A DNA stretch of 64,000 nt, from NCBI GenBank assembly GCA_965220055.1, contig CBDCPE010000004.1, positions 744,001-808,000 of the forward strand. Reading direction: 5' to 3'. This document shows, in pieces, positions 53,745-61,394 of the stretch. The first letter of the stretch is position 1. Each line of letters starts with the position of its first letter. The position numbers were made by a program, and so were the translations under genes. This stretch comes from Bin87 sp965220055. GTDB taxonomy: Bacteria > Chloroflexota > Dehalococcoidia > Lucifugimonadales > UBA3495. The notes beneath the pieces are model-generated. The model searched no databases, had not been told where the DNA came from, and saw nothing but the letters and a program-made list of their open reading frames with translations.

Positions 53745-55070
53745 ATGTTTGACAATTTGACCGACCGCCTGACCGGGATTTTCAGCCGATTGCAAGGCAA
53801 AGGCCGGCTTACGGAAAAAGACATTGACGACGCGCTGGGCCAAGTGCGCCGTTCGTTGCTGGAAGCTGACGTGAACTTCCGGGTGGCTCGGGAATTCGTG
53901 GCAACGGTCAAGGAGCGGGCTTTGGAAGGCGAGGTGCTGGAAAGCCTGTCGCCCGGTCAGCAGGTCGTCAAGATTGTTCATGAGGAACTGACCTCGGTCC
54001 TGAGCGCGGGGGATCATCGCCTCACCCCGGCTAGCCAGTTGCCTTCGGTCCTAATGCTAGTCGGACTGCAAGGGTCGGGTAAGACCACAACGGCCGCCAA
54101 GCTGGCGCTCCAGATTAAGCGGCAGCAGCACAGCGCCTTACTGATAGCCGCGGACCTGAGGCGGCCGGCGGCGATTGCCCAACTACAATCGCTGGGAAAG
54201 CAGCTGGATATCCCGGTGTACTCGGAAGATCCGGGATCTTCGACCCCGGCCAAAGTGGCCACGGCCGGGGTGCGTCGGGCGGCGGACCTCGCGCTGACCT
54301 GGGCCATCGTTGACACGGGCGGGAGATTGCACATCGATGACGAGCTGATGTCGGAGCTTGAAGAGGTGAAGCAGGCGGTGGCACCGCATCAAACAATCCT
54401 GGTTGTGGACGCGATGACCGGCCAGGACGCCGTGAACGCAGCGGAAGAGTTCCACCACCGCGTGGGGCTCGACGGACTGGTGCTGTCCAAGATGGACGGT
54501 GACGCTCGCGGCGGCGCGGCGCTTTCGATCACGCGAGTAACCGGCGTCCCGATCAAATTCGTGGGCACCGGGGAACGCAGCGACGCGCTGGAGCAATTCC
54601 ATCCGGACCGGATGGCGTCACGGATACTTGCCATGGGCGACGTGCTGACTTTGATTGAGCGGGCACAGGAAGCGGTGGACGAAGAAAAAGCCCGTGAATT
54701 GCAACGGAAGATACGGACGGCCTCGTTCACGCTGGACGATTTTTTGGACCAGATCCAGGGCGTGAAGAAAATGGGTGGGTTGGCGTCGGTTATGGAGATG
54801 ATGCCGGGATTGGGCCGTCAATCCAAGAAAATGCAGGAACAACTGGACGAGTCTGAGCTGAAAAAAACCGAGGCGATCATCCGGTCTATGACTCTGGAAG
54901 AGCGGGAGAAGCCGGAGATCATCAAGGGCAGCCGTAGACGGCGCATCGCTTTGGGCAGCGGAACCAACCCGTCCGACGTGAACCGGGTGCTCGGCCAGTT
55001 CAAACAAACGCAGCGGCTAATGCGGCAATTTTCGAACAACCCGAAAGGGTTGATGCGCATGCTGCGGTAG
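53745..55070 (+). CDS. ffh: Signal recognition particle protein
   Basis: The 441-residue GTPase that binds signal peptides and 4.5S RNA for delivery to the membrane. MFDNLTDRLTGIFSRLQGKGRLTEKDIDDAL is the N domain; the G domain has GLQGSGKTTTAAKLA, DLRRPAAIAQLQ, VDTGGRLHIDDELM and LSKMDGDARGGAALS; the methionine-rich M domain ends with SGTNPSDVNRVLGQF. An IS element begins 14 nt after its stop, and the transposase frame overlaps the end of ffh on the opposite strand. Confidence 0.96.
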   Translation: MFDNLTDRLTGIFSRLQGKGRLTEKDIDDALGQVRRSLLEADVNFRVAREFVATVKERALEGEVLESLSPGQQVVKIVHEELTSVLSAGDHRLTPASQLPSVLMLVGLQGSGKTTTAAKLALQIKRQQHSALLIAADLRRPAAIAQLQSLGKQLDIPVYSEDPGSSTPAKVATAGVRRAADLALTWAIVDTGGRLHIDDELMSELEEVKQAVAPHQTILVVDAMTGQDAVNAAEEFHHRVGLDGLVLSKMDGDARGGAALSITRVTGVPIKFVGTGERSDALEQFHPDRMASRILAMGDVLTLIERAQEAVDEEKARELQRKIRTASFTLDDFLDQIQGVKKMGGLASVMEMMPGLGRQSKKMQEQLDESELKKTEAIIRSMTLEEREKPEIIKGSRRRRIALGSGTNPSDVNRVLGQFKQTQRLMRQFSNNPKGLMRMLR

Positions 55071-55508
55071 CGGGCGCCCCTTAAGAGGGTGTCTAAAAAT
55101 GGGGAGGCGGGCCAGTCTGCGCAGGGTGAGGCCGGTCATTGCGATGTAAATCCAGGTTTCGGTAGTTTCACACAACGCTTCGTAGTCCTTGCTCAACCGC
55201 CGTTGCAGGTTCAGCCAACCAAAGGTGCGTTCCACGACCCACCGCCGAGGCAGCACCTGAAAAGTATGTTGCTGTGGTGGACGCCGCACCAACTCCAGGA
55301 TCCAGCCGCCCACCGTCCTGGCCCACTCTACCAATTTGCCGCCGTAGGCCCCATCAGCCCAGATCAGCTGTAGTCGAGGGAACCGCCCCAACAGCCGGGT
55401 CAGTACCAGCCGGGCGCCGTCCCGGTCCTGTATATCGGCAGGGTGCACTACCACCGCCAGCGGCAGTCCCAGGGTATCCACCACGATGTGGCGCTTGCGG
55501 CCCTTCAC
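55017..55508 (-). CDS. IS transposase, C-terminal part (orfB)
   Basis: 163 residues: KGRKRHIVVDTLGLPLAVVV, LIWADGAYGGKLVEW (second Asp) and RRWVVERTFGWLNLQRRLSKDYE (Glu of the DDE triad). Translation would start by frameshifting from orfA. The frame has no stop inside the element: it leaves through the left inverted repeat and reads ~21 residues of neighbouring DNA, overlapping the 3' end of ffh in antisense. The native product would therefore differ at each insertion site. Confidence 0.85.
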   Translation of the reverse strand: MKGRKRHIVVDTLGLPLAVVVHPADIQDRDGARLVLTRLLGRFPRLQLIWADGAYGGKLVEWARTVGGWILELVRRPPQQHTFQVLPRRWVVERTFGWLNLQRRLSKDYEALCETTETWIYIAMTGLTLRRLARLPIFRHPLKGRPLPQHAHQPFRVVRKLPH

Positions 55509-55960
55509 CTTCTTGCCGGCGTCGTAACCCCGAGGCCCCCTTTTTCACTGGTCTTCACCGACTGACTGTCGATGATGGCCGCGCTGGGACTGGCCTGGCG
55601 ACCCTGGGCCTGGCGCAGCTCGGCGTGCAGGGTGTCATGTGCCCGTTGCCAGGTGCCATCACGACGCCAAGTCCGGAAGTAGTGGAAGACAATGCGCCAG
55701 GGCGGCAGGTCATGGGGCAGCATCCGCCAGGAGCATCCAGTGCGCAGCACGTAGCGGATGGCGTTGACGATCTCCCGCCGGGGGTAGGTGATCGGTCGGC
55801 CGCCCGGTCTGGGCGGTGGCAACCGGGGCTCGAGCAGTTGCCATTCTCGGTCGCTGAGGTCGCTGGGATAGGCTGGTCGTTTCATACCCCAACGTTACGA
55901 CCAACGCTCTTATCACGCCTGGATACCTCCACCCCAATTTCAACCTTTTTAGACACCCTC
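55085..55960 (-). mobile_element. IS5-family insertion sequence (IS427-like)
   Basis: An 876-bp element. Ends: GAGGGTGTCTAAAAA at the left and its exact reverse complement at the right (15 bp). The 3-bp sequence TAA occurs on both sides (55082-55084 and 55961-55963), fitting the T-N-A target duplication of this group. It encodes a two-frame transposase on the minus strand. It lies between ffh and the alkA-type gene. Confidence 0.9.
55505..55885 (-). CDS. IS transposase, N-terminal part (orfA)
   Basis: 126 residues: YPSDLSDREWQLLEPRLP, RPITYPRREIVNAIRYVLRTGCSWRMLP and IIDSQSVKTSEKGG, carrying the first catalytic Asp. In frame it ends GLGVTTPARR, but a -1 shift in the five-G run (AAAAAGGGGG) gives GGPRGYDAGKKVKGRKRHIV, the normal joined sequence of IS5-family transposases. 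Programmed -1 frameshifting is usual in this group. Confidence 0.9.
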   Translation of the reverse strand: MKRPAYPSDLSDREWQLLEPRLPPPRPGGRPITYPRREIVNAIRYVLRTGCSWRMLPHDLPPWRIVFHYFRTWRRDGTWQRAHDTLHAELRQAQGRQASPSAAIIDSQSVKTSEKGGLGVTTPARR

Positions 55961-56892
55961 TAAGAGGCGGCGATGCGGCCGGAACGAAGGGCCGCGAACA
56001 GATAAGAGGTAGCATAGGATCGCCAAGGAGACCAGCGGACGGAAAATTCGAGCAACTGGTTGTCGTCGATCTCCTCTCCATCAAAGTATAGGTGGGCGAC
56101 GGTTCGCCGCAAAGCCAAGTCGCCTATGGGGAAACCGTCAGGGCGGGCGAGGGCCCTCACGAGGACCCATTGGGCGGTCCACTGCCCGACGCCACGAAGG
56201 GCTACCATACGCTTAACGACTTCATGATCCGGTAGTTGGTGCATCCCTTCAAATCCATCGGGTGACTCGAGTGCAACGCGGGCGATGCCCTGGATGTATT
56301 CGGCCTTACGGAAACTGAGTTTAAGTTGGCGCAGATCGCCCACTTCGGCGATCGCCAGGGATTCAGCGCGCGGGAAAGCGTACCACTCGTGTCCGGAGAC
56401 GGTAGCCCGAACCCCATAGGTCTGGACGAGCAGGTTGCGGACTATTCTGGCGACGTTGGTTGCGATCTGTTGCCCCATGACGGCCTGAACTAAGGCTTCG
56501 TACACTGAGGCAGTCCGGGTATTGTGGTAGCCGTAGAAATCGTTGACGACGTCAGCCAGAACAGAATCGTCGGCAACGGAATCGTAGAAGGAACGCAATT
56601 CCTGATCGCAACCCAACAGCCAAGCAATCTGGTTTGCCGCGCGATCGCCGTCAGCGTTGGTGAGGTCCTCACCCGTGACTGAGACCAACAACTCCGGTTG
56701 GTCCACCGTGCCGACGGAACGCACCGAAGCCAAAGCGGCCTTATCGCCCAAATCCAAAAGGCGGATATATGTGCCATCGATGTAGTCTTCAGTCTTGAAT
56801 TCCTGGTCACGGGAATAATTGGGCTGCCCGGCCGTGAGTTCGAAGTCGTAAGGCGGGATCGGCCTTAGGGTGTTCTCCACGGTGGTTTCCAT
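55960..56892 (-). CDS. AlkA-type DNA-3-methyladenine glycosylase
   Basis: A 310-residue HhH-GPD base-excision glycosylase. VYEALVQAVMGQQIATNVARIV starts the domain; MVALRGVGQWTAQWVLVRAL is the helix-hairpin-helix, and FPIGDLALRR carries the catalytic Asp. ATG 56892 overlaps the thpR stop by one base (TGATG), so translation is coupled. The stop codon is unusual: TAG at 55962-55960 is made of two genomic bases plus the first base of the IS element. Removing the IS restores TAA, so the insertion left the protein unchanged. Confidence 0.88.
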   Translation of the reverse strand: METTVENTLRPIPPYDFELTAGQPNYSRDQEFKTEDYIDGTYIRLLDLGDKAALASVRSVGTVDQPELLVSVTGEDLTNADGDRAANQIAWLLGCDQELRSFYDSVADDSVLADVVNDFYGYHNTRTASVYEALVQAVMGQQIATNVARIVRNLLVQTYGVRATVSGHEWYAFPRAESLAIAEVGDLRQLKLSFRKAEYIQGIARVALESPDGFEGMHQLPDHEVVKRMVALRGVGQWTAQWVLVRALARPDGFPIGDLALRRTVAHLYFDGEEIDDNQLLEFSVRWSPWRSYATSYLFAALRSGRIAAS

Positions 56893-57479
56893 CAGATTTG
56901 CACCTCGCCGAGGCTGGAGTATTGGGCGCCCTGGGGGGTCAGGACACTGCGGTACAACCGCACAGTGTCGGGCCGCCAATTGGGAATGACGGGGAGTCGG
57001 CAAGCCGCCACGGCGTTGGCGACGGTCTGACGCTGCTTCGGATCGACACGGTCCCACACTCTACCCAAGGTGAGGTGGGGTCGAAACGGACGAGAATCCG
57101 CAGACCATCCGTGCTCGCTAACCGCCTGCTCTGCGCGCCAGTGCAGGTCGTCCAAGTCTTCGGTGCCGCCGGTTACACCGGCCCAAATAACGCGAGGGTC
57201 ACGTCCCGACGGGAAGGTCCCGAGCCCTGACAAAGCCAAAATTGGCGAGATGGCTTGCGCGAAATTCGTGGTGAGGGCATCCAGGATCGACGGCACCAGA
57301 CGAGCATCGGTCGGACCAAGGAATTTCAGAGTCAGGTGGATGCCGTCCGGGGAAACCCAACGTACGCCAGCTGGCGTCGCCCTCTGTAACACCTCGATCG
57401 TTTCCGTCAATTGCCTAGTCTACTCGGGCGGCAGGGGCAGCGCGATGAACGTACGCAGGGTTTGGGAACCGGTATTCAT
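56892..57479 (-). pseudogene. thpR: RNA 2',3'-cyclic phosphodiesterase interrupted by an in-frame TAG
   Basis: The 2H family has two HxT/Sx motifs, both here: HLTLKFLG and HLTLGRV. The natural start is ATG 57479, whose ATGA overlaps the stop of the upstream gene. It reads through RTFIALPLPPE, the standard ThpR N-terminal strand, then hits TAG at 57422-57420 and continues TRQLTETIEVL in frame. Without that codon the protein would be a normal 195-residue ThpR. Restart at TTG 57410 would give 172 residues lacking the first strand. Recent nonsense mutation, sequencing error or readthrough cannot be told apart here. Confidence 0.75.
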
Positions 57480-58861
57480 TGGTTCAGTTCGACACGCCAG
57501 CGGTTGAGTTCGACGTACCACGCGGCTAAGTCGTCCAACGAATATCGAGCGTTGGCTGGGCTCGGGTTCGGAAGGACGAACACGTAACTGGCGCCGATAG
57601 CCAAGTCCTGCCTGCCGAGTTCAATATTTCCTGGGTTCGTGACCCCTTCCGCGTGGCGAAGGTAGGCACGGTAGGCGGTGAGGCCATGAAAGCAGGCGAT
57701 GCGCGGAGCGTAGCGCAGGATTTTTTCGCGGAGGACCGGAGCGTCCCTGCGGTAGTCCTCTGCCGTAAGTCCGGACGCCTGAGGGGTAGGACGCTTGACC
57801 ACGTCGGTGAAGCCAATCCCGTGGTCCAGCAGGGAAGCGTCGTCTTCGGGGCCGAAGGTGCGGCCGAGCAAATTGGAGGCGGACAGGGCCGGCCAGAAGC
57901 GGTTGCGAGGATTCGCGAAATAGTGGCCGGCCCGGACTGAGCGTACGGACGGGTTGAGGCCGATCAGGACGATGTCCAACCCGGGGCACAGATAGTCCGG
58001 TAAGGTTTCCATTGGTTGGTCTCTGGCGGACGGCAAGGACATGGCGTTTCCACCCAAGATGGCGTCAATTTGATCTTGGGGCAGATTGGTCGAGCGAACG
58101 TAATCGATGACACGGCGATGTTGCAACAAGGGGTAGTCGGTGCCGAAAAGTATACGATCAGGGCCCGCGGCCGCAGTGGCAGCAACAACAGCGGTCGAAC
58201 GGTAGAGATAGGGGAGCGCGGAGGTGTCATACCAGGCGTTTCTCAGGCATTCGGCGACCTCAGGCATGGAGGAATAGAACGGCAAACCACCGCCCAGATG
58301 GGCGAATACGATTGGATTTTCCGGAAAATTGGCGGCGAAACGCAACAGACGCTCCGGCGTAGATGTTCCTTTGCCGGGATACTGGTGGCCGACGGGCTCC
58401 GAGGCATGAACCACGATCGGAGCGTTGCGGGTGTGCAGCAGCCTCATCAACGGACCTATAGTTCTAGCGTCGGTGATGTCGAACTGCTGGGAGTCAGCGT
58501 GGATTTCGCCGATACCCGACGCGCCAGCGTCCAGGCAGCGTCCGGCTTCGCGGATGGCGACGTCTTCCCAAGCAGGGTTCACCGAAGCGAAGGCGGTGAT
58601 TCGGTCCGGGTGAGTTGCCGCTGCCTGGATCAGGTAATCGTTGACCGCGGCGGCGATGTCCGGATCGGTCCAGCCGAACCCCATGACGAACGCTCGACCG
58701 ACCCCGGCGGAGTCCATGTCGTGAAGCAACTGCTCGGCGTCGGCGATGCGGCTGCCGGGTTCAGGGAACAACGCAGCGTAGGTGGCGTCGCGAGACGCCA
58801 GCTCGTCGTGACGGGAGCCAAAATCGGGAGGGAGAATGTGGCAGTGGCTGTCGATAATCAT
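57476..58861 (-). CDS. Fusion of an amidohydrolase and a Mug-type mismatch-specific DNA glycosylase
   Basis: A 461-residue protein with two unrelated domains. Residues 1-283 form a metal-dependent amidohydrolase-2 barrel: MIIDSHCHILPP, IGEIHADSQQFD, IVVHASEPVGH, FAHLGGG and FGTDYPLLQ. Residues 284-461 match Mug/TDG uracil glycosylases: VLIGLNPSVRSVRAGHYFANPRNRFW, DHGIGFTDVVKRPT and LPNPSPANARYSLDDL. Met284 could be an independent start, though no good ribosome site precedes it. The amidohydrolase ends in the usual AILGGNA and passes into the second domain with a ~12-residue linker. The glycosylase half fits the repair genes that follow (thpR, alkA type). Confidence 0.82.
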   Translation of the reverse strand: MIIDSHCHILPPDFGSRHDELASRDATYAALFPEPGSRIADAEQLLHDMDSAGVGRAFVMGFGWTDPDIAAAVNDYLIQAAATHPDRITAFASVNPAWEDVAIREAGRCLDAGASGIGEIHADSQQFDITDARTIGPLMRLLHTRNAPIVVHASEPVGHQYPGKGTSTPERLLRFAANFPENPIVFAHLGGGLPFYSSMPEVAECLRNAWYDTSALPYLYRSTAVVAATAAAGPDRILFGTDYPLLQHRRVIDYVRSTNLPQDQIDAILGGNAMSLPSARDQPMETLPDYLCPGLDIVLIGLNPSVRSVRAGHYFANPRNRFWPALSASNLLGRTFGPEDDASLLDHGIGFTDVVKRPTPQASGLTAEDYRRDAPVLREKILRYAPRIACFHGLTAYRAYLRHAEGVTNPGNIELGRQDLAIGASYVFVLPNPSPANARYSLDDLAAWYVELNRWRVELNQ

Positions 58862-59146
58862 TGGCGACGATCCACCTGGCGACCGGTGACGACTATCGCG
58901 CCAGTATAGACCACCCGTGCGAGGGAGCGTGGCGGGCGGGACCTCGGGGCTGTGCCCGGGTATTTGGGATCGGGGATTGTGGACATGCTCTTACCCTGCG
59001 CATCCAGCGCGGAAGGCTGAGCTGAGGTCAAGTAGGCGGTGTGATAAGTGGGACACGACGGCTTGGCAACCCCTGATTTACACTTTCGACGTTCTCCGGG
59101 CGAGCGATCCTGTGACGGGGTCACGATGGGCAGGAAATTGGGCTTA
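58862..59146. other. Intergenic region
   Basis: About 285 bp with no gene recognised; it separates the minus-strand repair cluster from the transketolase genes. Confidence 0.35.
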
Positions 59147-59175
59147 TAGACAGGGTTACAGGCCCGGAATATAAT
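59147..59175 (+). promoter_or_regulatory. Promoter of the transketolase genes
   Basis: TAGACA (59147-59152) and TATAAT (59170-59175), spacer 17 nt. A predicted start near 59182 rules out the upstream TTG at 59177 as the start codon. Confidence 0.65.
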
Positions 59176-59221
59176 CTTGTTGGCTTTTATTATTATCACT
59201 TTCTATGTCGCAGGTGATGTT

Positions 59222-60046
59222 TTGGCCGTAGTCAATCAACCGCTCCAGACCGTCGAGGAGATGCGGGAAACGTCCCTGCAACTGCGGCGTGACAGCCTTG
59301 AAATGATTTTCGGTGCCGGAAGTGGGCACCCGGGCGGCTCGCTATCGGAAATTGACATTCTGGTAGTCCTGTATTTCGGGGTAATGCGCTACGATGCGGA
59401 AGAACCAAAGTGGACGGAACGCGACCGGTTCGTTCTCAGCAAAGGCCACGCGTCGCCGGGATTCTACTCAACGCTGGCGCGGGCGGGGTATTTCGGTCGC
59501 GAACATTTGAGTTCTTACCGAAAGACAGACGGACTGTTGCAGGGGCACGCACACCCGATGACGCCGGGCGTAGAGATGAACTCCGGGTCGTTGGGTATGG
59601 GCCTGTCCTTCGCATTGGGCCACGCCCTGGCGGCGCGGCTTGACGGAAGAGACTACCGGGTGTTCGCGCTGCTGGGCGACGGCGAATGCCAGGAGGGTGA
59701 AGTCTGGGAAGCTGCGATGTCGGCGGCGCACCACAAGGCGACCAATCTGACGGCGATTATAGACCGGAACCGGATCCAGAACGACAGGTTCACGGACGAG
59801 GTGATGACGCTGGAGCCCCTGGCGGACCGGTGGCGCGATTTCGGGTGGAACGTTATCGACTGCGACGGTCACGAACATGCCGACGTGCTGCGGGCGTTGC
59901 AGACGGCGTCGGAAAACGGACCCACGGCGATCATCGCCCAAACGGTGAAAGGCAAGGGCGTTAGCTTCATGGAGAACAACCCGGCCTTCCACGGGCGCGC
60001 GCCGAACGCGGAAGAATATGAGGCGGCGCTGAAGGAGTTGGCGTGA
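59222..60046 (+). CDS. Transketolase, N-terminal (thiamine-diphosphate-binding) subunit
   Basis: About 274 residues. Half of a split transketolase, moving two-carbon units between sugars in the pentose phosphate pathway. IFGAGSGHPGGSLSEIDIL, FVLSKGHASPGFYSTLA and LLGDGECQEGEVWEAAMSA(AHH) with ...NLTAIIDRNRIQ form the diphosphate and metal site. TTG 59222 is chosen since AGGTGA lies six nt upstream and downstream of the predicted transcript start; ATG 59261 is an alternative. The second subunit follows with overlap. Confidence 0.88.
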   Translation: MAVVNQPLQTVEEMRETSLQLRRDSLEMIFGAGSGHPGGSLSEIDILVVLYFGVMRYDAEEPKWTERDRFVLSKGHASPGFYSTLARAGYFGREHLSSYRKTDGLLQGHAHPMTPGVEMNSGSLGMGLSFALGHALAARLDGRDYRVFALLGDGECQEGEVWEAAMSAAHHKATNLTAIIDRNRIQNDRFTDEVMTLEPLADRWRDFGWNVIDCDGHEHADVLRALQTASENGPTAIIAQTVKGKGVSFMENNPAFHGRAPNAEEYEAALKELA

Positions 60047-60996
60047 TGACGACGCAAAGGGCGTCTGCGGCGACGCGGGAGACCTACGGCCGCACCCTGC
60101 TGACCATGGCGGACGAGCACCCAGACATCGTGGTGTTAGGCGGTGACCTGAATGTGTCCACCTTTGTGCACCTGTGGCGGGACCAGTTTCCGAATCGGTT
60201 CTTCGATTTCGGCCCGGCCGAGCAGAACATCGTCGGAGTGGCGGCAGGACTAGCGGCTGCGGGGAAGATACCGTTCGTCAGCACGTTCAGCGTGTTTGGG
60301 ACAGGCAGGCCGTACGACCAATTGCGGGTGCTGATATCGCAGCCTTCGCTGAACGTAAAGCTGGTCTGTACCCACGCGGGCATCTTGACGGGCGAGGACG
60401 GAATGTCGGCGCACGGAATTGAGGATCTATCTCTAATGTGCGCACTGCCGTCGTTCACGGTGATTGCCCCCGCGGACGCGCCGGAAACCGAGCAAGTGGT
60501 GCGAACGATTGCGAGCACCGATGGGCCGGTGTACGTTCGCCTGCCTCGGGCTGCAACGCAGATCGTTCATGACAGCGGATACCAATTTAAGATAGGAGCA
60601 GCGGACCTGCTACGCCAGGGCTGGGACGTGAGCATCATAGCCGCAGGGTCGCTGGTGGCCCCGGCGTTGGATGCGGCGGAGTGCCTGAGCGGTCAGGGAA
60701 TTGACGCGCGAGTGATCAACCTGCACACCGTGGCGCCGGCCGACGAGGCGGCGATAATTGCGGCGGCGGCTCAAACGGGGGCGATCGTCACGGCCGAGGA
60801 GCACTATATCCATGGCGGGCTAGGAAGCGTGGTAGCAGGTGTCGTGGCGAGGAATTGCCCTGTCCCGGTAGAGATGGTGGCACTCCATGGCTACACCAGT
60901 TCCGGGCCGGCCAATGAGCTGATGGAGAAGAACGGCCTGACTCCCGCCGGGGTGGAGAAGGCGGTCCTGCAGGTACTAAAGCGGAAACGAGGTTAG
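60046..60996 (+). CDS. Transketolase, C-terminal (pyrimidine-binding) subunit
   Basis: A 316-residue partner subunit. Pyr domain: ATRETYGRTLLTMADEHPDIVVLGGDLN, FFDFGPAEQNIVGVAAGLAAAG, GEDGMSAHGIEDLSLMCALP and PVYVRLPRAATQIV; then the C-terminal domain with VINLHTVAPADE and VTAEEHYIHGGLGSVVA. ATG 60046 overlaps the previous stop by one base (TGATG) and has AAGGAG nine nt upstream; GTG 60043 is possible. The pair acts as one enzyme. A DXS-like role is less likely given the split form. Confidence 0.9.
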   Translation: MTTQRASAATRETYGRTLLTMADEHPDIVVLGGDLNVSTFVHLWRDQFPNRFFDFGPAEQNIVGVAAGLAAAGKIPFVSTFSVFGTGRPYDQLRVLISQPSLNVKLVCTHAGILTGEDGMSAHGIEDLSLMCALPSFTVIAPADAPETEQVVRTIASTDGPVYVRLPRAATQIVHDSGYQFKIGAADLLRQGWDVSIIAAGSLVAPALDAAECLSGQGIDARVINLHTVAPADEAAIIAAAAQTGAIVTAEEHYIHGGLGSVVAGVVARNCPVPVEMVALHGYTSSGPANELMEKNGLTPAGVEKAVLQVLKRKRG

Positions 60997-61039
60997 CGCG
61001 GCCACCTGGGCCAGCGGGCCATCGCCTGGGTTCACCGAG

Positions 61040-61384
61040 TCAGGGGCCGGAGGGGGAGAGAGGGCCGTGGCCACGGCCGTTTCCGTTGCCGCCAGGATAA
61101 TCATCGTAGCCGGCGTTGCTGAACACTCGAATCTCGTTTCCCTGGAAGATGTGGAAGTGGTGGGTATCTTGCTCGGTTCCCACAGTGTTGAGCATGTCGG
61201 CGTCGATGTCGGATAAGATTTCTTCGATCTGCTCCGTGGTGAGATTCTGGTTGACGGATATGGCAACGTGCGCTACTCCGGGCATGAAGTGGGTGTCAAT
61301 GCGCCCGACCGGATCTTCGCCATCGAGGATGAGGTAGGCCTCGGACTGAGGAGTGCGGACCTCGCGTTCGTAATCGAAGGGCAT
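61040..61384 (-). CDS. Small hypothetical protein downstream of proA
   Basis: A 114-residue protein, start ATG 61384, ten nt after the proA stop. The first ~95 residues look like a compact alpha/beta domain (EAYLILDGEDPVGRIDTHF, VAHVAISVNQNLTTEQIEEIL, HFHIFQGNEIRVFSN); the tail is Gly/Asn/Pro-rich (GGNGNGRGHGP). I do not recognise a family. The longer frame up to 61573 reads antisense-free but inside proA and is not used. Likely the last gene of the proB-proA operon. Confidence 0.6.
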   Translation of the reverse strand: MPFDYEREVRTPQSEAYLILDGEDPVGRIDTHFMPGVAHVAISVNQNLTTEQIEEILSDIDADMLNTVGTEQDTHHFHIFQGNEIRVFSNAGYDDYPGGNGNGRGHGPLSPSGP

Positions 61385-61394
61385 TACGCTGTGC

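Noticed and set aside
57420..57422. Recoding of the thpR TAG as an unusual amino acid
   Set aside because: Selenocysteine uses UGA, and nothing in the window supports pyrrolysine; mutation or error is simpler.
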